A DNA stretch of 35,479 nt from Chloroflexota bacterium (GTDB lineage Bacteria; Chloroflexota; Anaerolineae; J036; Brachytrichaceae): positions 1 through 35,479 of the forward strand of contig JAMCQN010000149.1 in the NCBI GenBank assembly GCA_023382055.1, read 5' to 3'. This document shows positions 1-9,380 of the stretch, one piece after another. Position 1 is the stretch's first letter. Every line of letters starts with the position of its first letter. Below the pieces are notes generated by a model, which saw only the letters and a list, made by a program, of their open reading frames with translations, was not told the DNA's origin and searched no databases. The position numbers and the translations under genes are program-made.

Positions 1-94
1 TGTCGCCAAACTCGATGCCGACCGCATTCAGAAAGTTCGTCAACTCGTCCAGTGGTTCTTCTGGCGCATGCGCCTGTCGTTTCGACTTGCCCAT
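1..94 (-). CDS. 5' end of an unknown gene, cut by the window edge
   Basis: An ATG at 94-92 opens a frame that stays open to the window edge (31 codons, beginning MGKSKRQAHAPEEPLDELTN). It lies only 4 nt after the stop codon of the 306-residue gene upstream, so the two are probably co-transcribed and translationally coupled. The visible part is charged and gives no recognisable motif. If the upstream gene is a restriction endonuclease, a methyltransferase or accessory protein would be a natural partner, but nothing seen here proves that. Confidence 0.6.
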   Translation of the reverse strand, partial: MGKSKRQAHAPEEPLDELTNFLNAVGIEFGD

Positions 95-98
95 GCTA

Positions 99-1019
99 TT
101 AGTCTAATCTGTGACAAAGTAGTACTAATAAACCGTACATGCGGCACATATTGCCGAATGAGTCTATCAAACCGGTAGGGATATCTGTATCTGTTTCGTC
201 AGGTTGCTGGAACGCGATAAGAGTATCCAATACAATCCGGATCATCGCGGGATACGAATAATTTGTGAAAAACGGCCAGAAAAAGTCGGATTGCCAAACC
301 TCAGTGTTGACTGAATATGGTCTACCTGTTTTTTGCTCGGATCGAATCAAACGTAGCCCACTTTCCATCGTGATACCAAAAACGCAGATATAAGGACCTG
401 TTCGGTTCTTATCATTCTTAGCAACATCTTCTAACGCACGAATTGCCTTAGGCCAGTCTTGGCCACCAAGTGTGTTTGACCGATTCTTTATAGAAACATA
501 AATGCTCAGCTCGGGATTTGTCCCATCTAGTAGCCGAATAGTGGCGTTAAAATCTGCCTCGGCAGCACCTACATCAGAAACGGATGTAAAACGCTTTGAT
601 GCGATGGCGCAGTTCTTTGCGATGTATTGGTAACGCCAACCACTGTTCATGCGTTCTTTTTGGAGAGTACGATTCCTGAATTGTTCATGCGCTACCGTTG
701 AGTAATGCCGTCCAAGACACGCGTGAGCCGTTGACGCAGGATCGCCACAATAACGAACAAAATACTGGAATAGGGCCTTACCTTCTTTCAGGTAAATTGC
801 GTTTAGCTTCTCCTCGGCAGTGTTATCAGAGATATTGAGAATTGCTCTGCTGGATTTAAGATTCGCGGAAATAATAGCGTTTAGGATAATGTTTTGAAGT
901 ATGCTTTCCGGTATTTTGTATGTGTGCGGTTGTAATTTAGGCTCATCAAGAAAACCATCGAAGGCATCGCTCTCGTCCTCAATACGAGGATAGCTCTGTG
1001 CTTTTACCATCTTGGGCAT
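99..1019 (-). CDS. Hypothetical protein, candidate PD-(D/E)XK restriction-endonuclease-like
   Basis: This 306-residue soluble protein has no signal peptide or membrane segment. I do not recognise the family with certainty. Around residues 153-190 there is an acidic residue (D156) in a beta-strand-like stretch, then a hydrophobic strand ending S176-I-K178-N-R, then a GGQDWP segment. This resembles the D...(E/S)xK active site of PD-(D/E)XK nucleases, in which some type II enzymes use SxK. The gene is clearly more AT-rich than its neighbours: one sampled line (781-840) is about 42% GC, against well over 60% in the deacetylase gene. That suggests recent acquisition. The start at 1019 has no clear ribosome binding site, and a second ATG at 1010 is possible. 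It ends 4 nt before the truncated edge gene. The nuclease assignment is a hypothesis; the reading frame itself is convincing. Confidence 0.55.
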   Translation of the reverse strand: MPKMVKAQSYPRIEDESDAFDGFLDEPKLQPHTYKIPESILQNIILNAIISANLKSSRAILNISDNTAEEKLNAIYLKEGKALFQYFVRYCGDPASTAHACLGRHYSTVAHEQFRNRTLQKERMNSGWRYQYIAKNCAIASKRFTSVSDVGAAEADFNATIRLLDGTNPELSIYVSIKNRSNTLGGQDWPKAIRALEDVAKNDKNRTGPYICVFGITMESGLRLIRSEQKTGRPYSVNTEVWQSDFFWPFFTNYSYPAMIRIVLDTLIAFQQPDETDTDIPTGLIDSFGNMCRMYGLLVLLCHRLD

Positions 1020-1067
1020 GTACTGAATACTACCTTATTACGTCAAGTTTCTGATGACACTTTCCAG

Positions 1068-1760
1068 TTACAACGGCGTCGCCAGCAGGTTGCTGCGCAG
1101 AAAGGCCTCCGCGTATTTCGTGCCGCGCGAAAAGCCGCGCGCCAACCCCACCCCGCGGATGTAGTCCATGACATTGGGCAGGACATCGAGCTGGGACGTC
1201 ATTGTCTGCATCGCGGCCAGCTTCTTTTCCATCGTATCGGTGATGTCCACCAGGATCGTCGGGTGTGGGAACAACTCCAGAATCTCGTAGAAGTAAAACT
1301 CCGGCGTGTAATAGGGAGCGCCCAGGTCAGCCAGAACGTGGTCCCAGGCCTTCCAGCGGGCTTCGTCGGTGATCTCGGCCACCGCGCGGTGATCGCGATG
1401 CTTGTCCTCATACCAGTGGGAGAGAATCACATCCGGTTTGATCTGGCGGATCAGGCGCACGCACTCCTGGTACGTGGCCGTGTCGTTCACGATGCCCTGG
1501 CTGGGGCGGCCCAGGAAGATGCGCTCCTTGATGCCCAGCACGGCATCGCACGCGGCGGCCTCGGCGCGCCGCAGATCGGCAATCTTGTCCTTCAGGTCAA
1601 CGCGCGAATATCCTGTATCTTTGGCGCCGCCGGTAAACGTAACCAGAAACACCTCGGCGCCGCTTTGGCTGAGACGCGCGATCGTCCCACCCGGGCCGAC
1701 GATTTCATCGTCTATATGCGCCCCGAAAACCAGAATACGCCGCCAGTCATTCAGATTCAT
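1068..1760 (-). CDS. PIG-L/LmbE family deacetylase
   Basis: This 230-residue protein belongs to the LmbE/PIG-L family of zinc-dependent N-acetylglucosaminyl or related deacetylases. The N-terminal metal motif reads A-H15-I-D-D18-E, where most members have AHPDDE. The second part is H121-R-D-H124 in a KHRDHRAV segment. Length is typical of the family (about 220-270). The substrate cannot be told: members act on N-acetyl sugar conjugates such as mycothiol, bacillithiol or lipid intermediates. A good Shine-Dalgarno run (GGTGAGGTG) precedes the ATG at 1760. The gene lies 27 nt downstream of the Lhr stop on the same strand, so it may be transcribed with lhr. Confidence 0.85.
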   Translation of the reverse strand: MNLNDWRRILVFGAHIDDEIVGPGGTIARLSQSGAEVFLVTFTGGAKDTGYSRVDLKDKIADLRRAEAAACDAVLGIKERIFLGRPSQGIVNDTATYQECVRLIRQIKPDVILSHWYEDKHRDHRAVAEITDEARWKAWDHVLADLGAPYYTPEFYFYEILELFPHPTILVDITDTMEKKLAAMQTMTSQLDVLPNVMDYIRGVGLARGFSRGTKYAEAFLRSNLLATPL

Positions 1761-1787
1761 GGTTCACCTCACCCAGATCAATAGTCT

Positions 1788-4700
1788 TCAGTCTTGCCAA
1801 TGTTCCAGACCAGCCGGCGTTCTACTGAACCCCATGGGTTGCAGCCACGCCTGTGCTGCGCTTCCCAGCGCCGGTTTGCCGTTCCATTTGTTAATCACGA
1901 TGCGTCGTGGCGCACCCGGGCGACCTATATACGCTTTTACCGCACGCTGCACGATATCGGATCCTGCCTCATGCAACGTGGTCATGCGTTCACCATTATC
2001 CTCCGCCAGCAAAACCGGCTTGCCCTGCCACAATACACAGTGTGTGGATGGCACCCGCGCAAACAATAGCGGTTCACCACTCGCGCTCTTTGGACTATCA
2101 GGCAGTTCCCCGCCGAACAGGTTCACCGGATCGGCCGCACTCACCACCAGGATTGCATCATCCAGCGCAGCGCTGGTGACGCGCAGTTTCTCGACTGCTT
2201 CTGGCAACGCAAACTGCACGCCCGGCAGTCCGTTCACGAAATACCCGCGCCTGACTTCACCGCGCATCTCCATCAACTGCAACACCTGATATAGCGAACC
2301 CCAGTCCACCGCGCCTTCTTCCCCGGCAAGACACTCTTTGGTCACGATACCGTATCGGCTCAACAGGATGCGCGCCAGCCGTTCCACCCGTTCGGTCGGC
2401 GAGATGGACGGGCCCAGGACTGCCGCGCGATACACGAGCGACCAGCGCCCCGACCGCAGTCCTGCAGGTTCTGCGCTGGATGGAGCAGCACCGCCCGAAC
2501 GCAGGCGTTCGGTCACCCGCTTCTGCGCTTCGCGCATGACGACCCGCGATGGCCGCAACCTGCGCCCCAGGGACTGCGTTGGCGCATCCGGCTTGTGCAA
2601 TCGTTCCGCAAGCTCACTCTGCAGCGAACTGACCGGTTGGTGCATACGATCCGTCTCGGTCCTGCGCTCCTCCTGGCGCAGTTCCAGGACGGCGTGCAGT
2701 GCATCCAGCGTATCGTTGGTGACGAGACCCGCCATCACCAGCTCCGCCAGCGCGCCGTTGATCGGCTCCGCGCGCAGACCTGTCCCAGCCTGAATGTCGG
2801 CGTAAAACGATGCCCCTTCCGATTTCAGGTAGCCGAGTATCGCCTGAGCGTCGCCGCTCAGCACATCGTTATCATCTATTGGCTGTTCGGCGGGTTCATC
2901 GAGGAACAGGCGCCCCTCGCCTCGCACGACAAAGCGCAACCGCCCACGTTTGGGGTCCTTGCCGCTGCCCACCCAGACCACTTCGCCTGCCTGGCACAGC
3001 GCATCAAGGTTCGCTGGGGTGTAATCCGCCAGCCGCGCCGGGAAGATATCGCGCTCCCACGTCTGGCTGGGCAAGGCCAGCCCGCGCAACTCATTCAACA
3101 CCCGCCTGAGACCATCCAGACCCTGCAGGCGTTCCAACGGATGCACGTGTTGCCAGCGCGTCATGAAATCAGTATAGGCATACAGTGAAACAGGCTGGAT
3201 TTCCTTGCGCAACAGTGTCAGCGTGCGATGGTGAATCTGTTCGAGGTTGTGACGGTCGACAAATTCGTCTGCCGCGCCGCCCGTGGTGAAACGCCCCTTC
3301 ACAACCTCGCGCGCAGTCACCAGTTGCAGCAACGTCTCGTTCAGCCATGCGCCATCAAACGGATAGCGCGCAAGGATATCATCGCGCGTCAAAGGCCCAT
3401 TGGTTCTCAACATGCGCAGCAACACCCGGTTGGCAACTTCGCCCTGCCACGGTTTCCGGGATTCAAAGTCGCCGGCATAGTCCACCGGCACCCATCGGAC
3501 ATCCTGGCTGGCAGGCGTGTTGACGGTCATGCGCCTGATACGACCCTGGGAAGCTAGCTGTTCCAGCCACGTACTCGCGCTGGCAGGGTCGACAACGCGC
3601 AGTTGCGCCTCTGCCGTGCTGAGATCGCCCAACTCGTGCAGCGTGATCGCCAGTTCTTCCGCCACGCGCGCCTGGTAGCCTTCCGCTGTGTGTTGAAGTC
3701 GCGCCGTGACATCGGCGATGGCTTCGGGTTTCAACAGATCGCGCAGCTCGACGCCTTTCAGCACGTCCTCAATCAGGTCGCGCCGGAGTGATAGCGCTTG
3801 CAACTGGCGTTCCGCTTTGGGCGCATCCCACTCGTACATGTTGACCTTGACGAAGTTGTACAGCAGGCCAGCCGCAACCGGCGAGGGCGTTATCGTCTCT
3901 ATCGGAACCACCCTCACCTCGCCGGTCTGGATGCGGCTGAGCAGTTGCTCCAGGTGCGGCATATCCAGCACATCGCGCAGGCAATCACGATAGGTCTCGA
4001 CGATAATCGGGAAGTCCTGGAACTGGCGCACCATGGCCAGCAGGCTGCGCGCCTTCAAACGCTGCAGCCAGAAGGGCGTGCGTTTTGCGCCGCGCGCTTT
4101 CGGCAACAGCAGCGCCCGTGTGGCATTCATGCGGAAGTGCGCCCCGAAAAGCTCCGATGCGGGCAACTGATGCAAAATGCGTTCGCGCGCCTCCGCAGGC
4201 GTCATCTGCTGGACAATGTCGAGAGGCATCTCGCGGTTGGTGCGCGGGAAGTGAAACAGAATCCCGTCGTCGTTGGTCTGCGTTTCGACCTCGACGCCGA
4301 AACGCTCGCCAAAGGCATCGCTCAGCGCCAGCGCCCATGCGCCATTGACGCGCCCGCCGAACGGCGTGTGGATCACCATGCGGGGTTCGCCGACGGCATC
4401 CTGGAATGTCTCGACGACGATGCTGGTATCGCTGGACATGACACCTACGGCGTCGAGTTGGCCGCTGACATACGATATCAGGTTGCGGGCGGAGTTTTCA
4501 TCCAGCGCATACTCGCGCTGTAACCATGCAGACAGTTCGGGCCATTCCAGCGGCGTCTGCCCCTCTTCCGCTGGCGCTGCGTGTGCGGTTTTCAGCGCGG
4601 CGATTTTCTCGGCGACTTCGCGCCGGAATTGCCCGATACGTTCACCCAGCTCGTAGGGGCGCCAGGGATAGTCGCCATTCCAGAATGGCATGCGCGGCAC

Positions 4701-6587
4701 CGCACCCGCTGCGTCGCCGACGACGATGCGGTCATTCGCGATGTCGAGCACGCGCCAGACGTGGCTGCCCAGCAGGAACACGTCGCCGGCGCGCGTTTCA
4801 AAGATAAACTCCTCGTCCAGCTCGCCGACTTTTGTCTGCCCGTCCGCCAGGTATACGCCGTAGGCGCCGGTATCGGGTATCGTGCCGGCATTGCTCATCG
4901 CAACGAAACGCGAACCGGGCAGCGCGGTCAGGCGGCCGTTGACGCGATCCCAGGAAATTCGCGCGCGCAGGCTGGGCGGTCTGGCTTGCCGTGCTTCGGC
5001 GAAGTCATCGGACTGGCGCGGCACTGCCGTCGCCGCATCATACTTGCCGGACAGCATATCCAGCACCAGGCGGTAACTGCTTTCTGAGAGGTCTTCGTAC
5101 GGATAGGCCTGCCTGACCATATTAAACAGGTCGGAGACCCGCCAATCTTCGACGGACACCGCTGCGACAATCTGCTGCGCCAGAACATCCAGCGGATTGC
5201 GCGGCGTGTAAGTCGGCTCCACATCCCCGTCCAGCATGCCACGCGCAATAGCTGCGGCTTCGGCCAGGTCTTCTCGGAATGTGGTGTAGATGCGCCCCAC
5301 GCTCTGCTGACCCACCAGGTGGCCGGAGCGCCCCACCCGCTGCAAGCCCTGTGACACGCTCTTGGGCGATTGCAACTGAACGACCATGTCGACCGCCCCG
5401 ATATCGATGCCAAGTTCCAGGGAACTGGTGCCGACCAGCGCAGGCAACCGGCCGGCCTTTAGCTGTTCCTCCATATCGCGGCGCGCCTCTTTGGACATGC
5501 TGCCATGATGGGCGCGGATCGGGCCGCTGGCGCCGATCGCAAACATGCCTTTGTCGCGGCTGATGCCGCCCGGCGCAAGCGCTTCGGTGCTGCCCGGCGG
5601 GATTTCCTCCGAACGCTCCGCCTCGATTTGAGCGTTCAGGCGGTCCGCGGTGCGTTCCGCCAGCCTGCGATTGTTACAGAAAACCAGCGTGCTCTGATGT
5701 CTCAATACATCCTGCAGGACGCGCGGGATGATCGACGGCCAGATCGCATCCGCCGGCAGATCCTGGAAATCTTTGACGACGGTAACCACCTGCAGGTCCA
5801 GCGGTTTCTTATAGCCTGTGTTCACAATCGTCACGGGTCTGGGCGTCATACCGGCAACCGTTTCGCGTTCCTGCAGTTGGTCTTGGTCCGCGAGTTCGAC
5901 TCCGCCAGTGGCGCGATGGATTTGCCCGCCCAGAAAGCGCGCCACCTCTTCCAGCGGTTTCTGCGTCGCGGACAGCCCGATACGCTGGAGCGGGCGCCCT
6001 GCCAGATGCTCCAGACGTTCCAGGCTGAGCGCCAGATGCACGCCGCGTTTGTTGCCGCATAACGTATGAATCTCATCGACGATCACACTGCGCACGCTGC
6101 GGAACATCTCTCTGGCGCGCGGGCTGGTTAATATCAGATAGAGCGATTCAGGCGTCGTGATCAGAATATGCGGCGGAGTGCGCGCCATATTGACGCGCGC
6201 GCTGGTGGGTGTATCGCCGGTGCGCACTGCGACGCGCAACATCGGCAGCTTGCGCCCCATATGGTGCGCGGTCGAGTGGATGCCTTCCAGCGGAACGCGT
6301 AAGTTGCGTTCAACGTCATTGTTGAGCGCTTTGAGCGGCGAGATATACAGCAGGCGCACACCGTCTTCAACACCCACTTCGTTTTCAGCCAGCTCGCGGT
6401 AGATCTCATCGATCCCCCACAGGAAAGCAGCCAGCGTCTTGCCTGATCCTGTCGGCGCCAGTATGAGGGTATGCTCGCCGCGCTGGATCGGCGGCCAGCC
6501 TTCGCGCTGCGGCGGAGTCGGTTCGCCAAAACTCGTTGTGAACCACGCGCGAACATAAGGTGAGAAGTGTTCAAGTGCGTTCGTCAT
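1788..6587 (-). CDS. lhr: Lhr family ATP-dependent helicase (long form)
   Basis: This 1599-residue superfamily 2 helicase has the full Lhr architecture: a helicase core of about 850 residues and a long C-terminal domain, as in the E. coli and mycobacterial proteins (about 1500-1540). Visible motifs are Walker A APTGSGKT (residues 44-51), the Walker B box D171-E-I-H174, motif III S206-A-T208, and motif VI QRVGRSGH near residue 430. Lhr proteins translocate 3'-5' on single-stranded DNA and unwind RNA:DNA hybrids; in mycobacteria they are linked to DNA-damage responses. The ATG at 6587 lacks an obvious Shine-Dalgarno sequence and faces the divergent dehydrogenase across a 64-bp gap, so promoters for both must lie there. 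Many long antiparallel frames over this gene are shadows of its GC-rich codon use. Confidence 0.95.
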   Translation of the reverse strand: MTNALEHFSPYVRAWFTTSFGEPTPPQREGWPPIQRGEHTLILAPTGSGKTLAAFLWGIDEIYRELAENEVGVEDGVRLLYISPLKALNNDVERNLRVPLEGIHSTAHHMGRKLPMLRVAVRTGDTPTSARVNMARTPPHILITTPESLYLILTSPRAREMFRSVRSVIVDEIHTLCGNKRGVHLALSLERLEHLAGRPLQRIGLSATQKPLEEVARFLGGQIHRATGGVELADQDQLQERETVAGMTPRPVTIVNTGYKKPLDLQVVTVVKDFQDLPADAIWPSIIPRVLQDVLRHQSTLVFCNNRRLAERTADRLNAQIEAERSEEIPPGSTEALAPGGISRDKGMFAIGASGPIRAHHGSMSKEARRDMEEQLKAGRLPALVGTSSLELGIDIGAVDMVVQLQSPKSVSQGLQRVGRSGHLVGQQSVGRIYTTFREDLAEAAAIARGMLDGDVEPTYTPRNPLDVLAQQIVAAVSVEDWRVSDLFNMVRQAYPYEDLSESSYRLVLDMLSGKYDAATAVPRQSDDFAEARQARPPSLRARISWDRVNGRLTALPGSRFVAMSNAGTIPDTGAYGVYLADGQTKVGELDEEFIFETRAGDVFLLGSHVWRVLDIANDRIVVGDAAGAVPRMPFWNGDYPWRPYELGERIGQFRREVAEKIAALKTAHAAPAEEGQTPLEWPELSAWLQREYALDENSARNLISYVSGQLDAVGVMSSDTSIVVETFQDAVGEPRMVIHTPFGGRVNGAWALALSDAFGERFGVEVETQTNDDGILFHFPRTNREMPLDIVQQMTPAEARERILHQLPASELFGAHFRMNATRALLLPKARGAKRTPFWLQRLKARSLLAMVRQFQDFPIIVETYRDCLRDVLDMPHLEQLLSRIQTGEVRVVPIETITPSPVAAGLLYNFVKVNMYEWDAPKAERQLQALSLRRDLIEDVLKGVELRDLLKPEAIADVTARLQHTAEGYQARVAEELAITLHELGDLSTAEAQLRVVDPASASTWLEQLASQGRIRRMTVNTPASQDVRWVPVDYAGDFESRKPWQGEVANRVLLRMLRTNGPLTRDDILARYPFDGAWLNETLLQLVTAREVVKGRFTTGGAADEFVDRHNLEQIHHRTLTLLRKEIQPVSLYAYTDFMTRWQHVHPLERLQGLDGLRRVLNELRGLALPSQTWERDIFPARLADYTPANLDALCQAGEVVWVGSGKDPKRGRLRFVVRGEGRLFLDEPAEQPIDDNDVLSGDAQAILGYLKSEGASFYADIQAGTGLRAEPINGALAELVMAGLVTNDTLDALHAVLELRQEERRTETDRMHQPVSSLQSELAERLHKPDAPTQSLGRRLRPSRVVMREAQKRVTERLRSGGAAPSSAEPAGLRSGRWSLVYRAAVLGPSISPTERVERLARILLSRYGIVTKECLAGEEGAVDWGSLYQVLQLMEMRGEVRRGYFVNGLPGVQFALPEAVEKLRVTSAALDDAILVVSAADPVNLFGGELPDSPKSASGEPLLFARVPSTHCVLWQGKPVLLAEDNGERMTTLHEAGSDIVQRAVKAYIGRPGAPRRIVINKWNGKPALGSAAQAWLQPMGFSRTPAGLEHWQD

Positions 6588-6634
6588 GATTTCGCAATCT
6601 CGTGTAGTTCAATTAAACCACCGGCATCACCATG

Positions 6635-6640
6635 TACAAT
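6635..6640 (+). promoter_or_regulatory. -10 element (TACAAT) for a near-leaderless start
   Basis: TACAAT lies 11 nt before the ATG at 6652, with no convincing -35 and no Shine-Dalgarno sequence. Transcription would begin about 5 nt before the start codon. Confidence 0.4.
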
Positions 6641-6651
6641 GCGTCATCACT

Positions 6652-7356
6652 ATGGTCGATTTAACCAATCAAGTCGTTATCGTCACCGGGGCTGCGGGCA
6701 ACCTCGGCAGCGCCGTTGCCGCTGCATTTGATGCCACGGGAGCGAAGATCGTCCTCGTCGATCATCAGTCCAGCCGGCTGCATGCCTTTTTCCCCACTAT
6801 GCAGGATCAAAAACGCTACTACCTGGCGGAAGGGGTTGATGTGAGTCGCGAGGACATGGTTAATCGCATGGTCGCTGAGACGATGACGCGCTTCGGTCAG
6901 ATCGATATTCTCGTCAACGCCATCGGCGGATACAGAGGCGGTAAACCGGTACATGAGACATCCCTGGACACCTGGGATACGATGTTCAACCTGAATGCCC
7001 GCAGTGTATTCATAACCTGCCGCGCCGTTATTCCGCATATGCTGGCGCGCAAGTCAGGGAAAATCATCAATGTGTCATCGCGTGCAGCACTGAGCGGTTC
7101 AGCGGAGTCGTCGGCCTACAGCGCCTCGAAGAGCGCGATCGTGCGCCTGACGGAGAGCATATCCGCAGAGCTGCGCGATGCCGGCATCAACGTCAATTGC
7201 GTCTTGCCGGGCGTTATCGATACGCCGCAGAACCGCGCAGCCATGCCAAAAGCCAATTTTGCGAAATGGGTCGCTCCCGCCGCGATAGCGGATGTGATCG
7301 TGTTCCTGTCCTCAAACGCCGCGCGTGCGGTGCACGCCGCAGCAATTCCGGTGTAA
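6652..7356 (+). CDS. SDR family NAD(P)-dependent oxidoreductase
   Basis: This is a classical short-chain dehydrogenase/reductase of 234 residues. The cofactor motif is T12-G-A-A-G-N-L-G19, the NAG-like motif is NAIGG (N89), and the catalytic set is S143, Y156 and K160 in YSASK. I chose the ATG at 6652 because homologous SDRs begin a few residues before the first beta strand. A longer frame from 6586 would add 22 residues of non-conserved sequence overlapping the lhr start. The chosen start has no ribosome binding site but sits close behind a TACAAT -10 box, which suggests a very short leader. The substrate is unknown; fatty-acid or sugar/alcohol dehydrogenation are both possible. It converges on the next operon with only 18 nt between stop codons. 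Confidence 0.88.
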   Translation: MVDLTNQVVIVTGAAGNLGSAVAAAFDATGAKIVLVDHQSSRLHAFFPTMQDQKRYYLAEGVDVSREDMVNRMVAETMTRFGQIDILVNAIGGYRGGKPVHETSLDTWDTMFNLNARSVFITCRAVIPHMLARKSGKIINVSSRAALSGSAESSAYSASKSAIVRLTESISAELRDAGINVNCVLPGVIDTPQNRAAMPKANFAKWVAPAAIADVIVFLSSNAARAVHAAAIPV

Positions 7357-7374
7357 GACGTTAAGCCAGTTGAC

Positions 7375-8640
7375 TTATTCCGCCTGCAATGTCATTGCCA
7401 GATAGGCCAGAGCCGGCTCTGCGTGGTGCAGGTTGTTCAAAAGCGGCTCTGTATACTGGATATCACCATACTCGGCGCCGTCGAAATGGTGTTGCGAGCC
7501 GACATGGTTGTTCCAGTCCACGCCTTCGGTCAGGAACCCGTATTCGCCGTGATGGTGTCTGGCAATGCCGCGCAGCAGCGTAAGCGCTTTGCGCAGATAG
7601 CGCTTAACGCCGGTATCCTGGCAGGCTTCCAGGTAGGCGTGGGCGGCCTCGGCATTCTCCCACAAATAGGCGGTATCCCAACTGCGCTCCATCCACAGCA
7701 ATCCCTGTGTGGCGACGCCGTTGCGGTCTTCCTTCATCTCGAACTGGCGCAGGTCTTTCAATGCCACATCGTAGGCAAACGTCCGCAACGCGCCATCCTC
7801 CAGCACGGCGGCCAGACGGCGGAACGTGCGGAAAGCTGTGGCATAGGCCACGCTCTCATGCCGGTCATACGTATCATGGTTGATACTGCCGAAGATTCCG
7901 CCTTGAGCCATCACCAGCGCGGCCAGATCGCGCAAGCGCGCCCGGTAATCGGCTAACCCGGCTGCACCTAATGATCCCCACAGATCCAGCACATACAATC
8001 CATCTGCGCTGCAATCGAACAGGATGTCATCTCCGCCTTCGGGGTTCAGTTGATAAGGGCTGCCGTCAGGATATGAACGGCGCGGCACCCACCCATTGGG
8101 CGCCATCTGGACGTGCGCGGCAATCCACTGCCCGCACTGGAGCGCGGCGCGCTGCATTCTGGCGACCCGGCTATCTGAACCGAGCATGGCGCTGAAACGC
8201 AGCAGTTGGTCGCCCATGCGCGCCATACTCCCGGCGCAGAACCAGTCATCGTTTGATTTGTAGTTCAGGCAGAGCCGGTCGGTGGGGATGTGGCGATAAC
8301 CTTTGATAAAACCGCTGTCCCAGTCAACGAAACCATCCTCCAGGACGTGATCCAGCACAGCCAGAGCTTCACGTTGCACATCCGGCTGTCCCATCATGTG
8401 ACCATACTGGTATAGGTTCTGTGCGCCGCCGATCGCATTCGACGCCCAGCCCGGACCCTCCAGCACCCCAAAGTCATGCCACACCATCGGCGCGCCGTCA
8501 GGATCGACGAATGTCGCGACCTGGCTAAGGCGGCCGTTGTAGCCAATCAGACAATGGCGTGCGAAACGCACCGAATCGTGCAGGCTGTCCAGGATGGTGT
8601 AATCCGGATTCTCAGGCAGGTAAAACCGTGTGGAAGGCAT
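7375..8640 (-). CDS. Six-hairpin (alpha/alpha-barrel) glycosidase-like protein, function unknown
   Basis: This is a 421-residue protein with no signal peptide. It is rich in aromatic and alpha-helical repeats of the kind seen in (alpha/alpha)6 toroids: glycoside hydrolases, epimerases and unsaturated glucuronyl hydrolases. I cannot name the exact family. Candidate catalytic acids are scattered in WHDFGVLEGPGW, FVDWDSGF and LNPEGGDD. An AAGG/GAGA-type Shine-Dalgarno precedes the ATG at 8640. It is the last gene of a four-gene operon, 13 nt after the phosphatase, so its substrate may be a phosphorylated or modified sugar handled by that operon. The fold assignment is inference from sequence texture. 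Confidence 0.6.
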   Translation of the reverse strand: MPSTRFYLPENPDYTILDSLHDSVRFARHCLIGYNGRLSQVATFVDPDGAPMVWHDFGVLEGPGWASNAIGGAQNLYQYGHMMGQPDVQREALAVLDHVLEDGFVDWDSGFIKGYRHIPTDRLCLNYKSNDDWFCAGSMARMGDQLLRFSAMLGSDSRVARMQRAALQCGQWIAAHVQMAPNGWVPRRSYPDGSPYQLNPEGGDDILFDCSADGLYVLDLWGSLGAAGLADYRARLRDLAALVMAQGGIFGSINHDTYDRHESVAYATAFRTFRRLAAVLEDGALRTFAYDVALKDLRQFEMKEDRNGVATQGLLWMERSWDTAYLWENAEAAHAYLEACQDTGVKRYLRKALTLLRGIARHHHGEYGFLTEGVDWNNHVGSQHHFDGAEYGDIQYTEPLLNNLHHAEPALAYLAMTLQAE

Positions 8641-8653
8641 ATGTCTCCTTGAC

Positions 8654-9373
8654 TCAGGTTACCAGGTCACGCGGTAGAAAGTCGACCCGGTTCATGTATG
8701 AGATTGAAACTTCATCGTCGAAATTGAAACGTGTGATTCCCACATTGTTCATCGAAAACCACACTTGAGGCGGCGTCGGCACTTTCAACAGTATCGCCAG
8801 GAACATGTTGTAGAAATCACCATGACTGATCACCGCCACACAATCGGATGTATGACCGTGCTTCTCCAGCAGGCCGTCCTTGAAGCGCTGGGCGCGGATC
8901 AGCGCTTCATCGCGCGTCTCAAACGGGCGATTCCACCAGCCTGAATCGCCCAGTGAATCCGGTAAAACCAGGCCGGGATACATTGCTGCAAAATCCGCGC
9001 GATTGAATCCCGGGAGACCTGACCGCTCGCCGCTGGTCCCGTCGTCGAGATAGATGCCGCCCACCTCATGCAAGTCAGGCCAGGCGTGCAATGGCAGCCC
9101 AAGTGTCTCTGACACCAGAGTCCCCGTGGCTACAGTGCGCACCATCAGGCTGCAATACAGGTGCGTGATGCCAAACCCGGTGGCGTTTTGCAGGTCGCGG
9201 CCGGCGGCGCTGGCGCCAGGATCGCTCTTATTCAGGAATTCAGCCAGACAAGCAGCCTGCCGATATCCGATCTCCGACAAAACCGGGTCATGGCTGCGCC
9301 CCTGGCTTGAGCCGGTGCTGTCCCACAGCGCGTTGTTCGATGACTGCCCGTGGCGAATAAAGTACAACCGCAT
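8654..9373 (-). CDS. Histidine phosphatase family protein
   Basis: This 239-residue protein belongs to the phosphoglycerate-mutase-like histidine phosphatase superfamily. The signature F-I-R7-H8-G9 sits right after the start, with H8 the phospho-accepting residue, and the second conserved histidine is in the V-I-S-H-G segment. The start at 9373 places RHG at residues 7-9, as in the family. An upstream frame to 9529 would only overlap the aminotransferase. A GGGAGG run lies rather far upstream (about 13 nt). The substrate is not determined. The gene sits 7 nt after the aminotransferase stop, so it is part of the same transcript. Confidence 0.88.
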   Translation of the reverse strand: MRLYFIRHGQSSNNALWDSTGSSQGRSHDPVLSEIGYRQAACLAEFLNKSDPGASAAGRDLQNATGFGITHLYCSLMVRTVATGTLVSETLGLPLHAWPDLHEVGGIYLDDGTSGERSGLPGFNRADFAAMYPGLVLPDSLGDSGWWNRPFETRDEALIRAQRFKDGLLEKHGHTSDCVAVISHGDFYNMFLAILLKVPTPPQVWFSMNNVGITRFNFDDEVSISYMNRVDFLPRDLVT

Positions 9374-9380
9374 GTCGAGT

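Noticed and set aside
1199..6402. Many long plus-strand and alternate minus-strand frames over the deacetylase and lhr genes
   Set aside because: They mirror the codon bias of the real genes, show low-complexity Arg/Ala/Ser-rich translations and have no recognisable domains.
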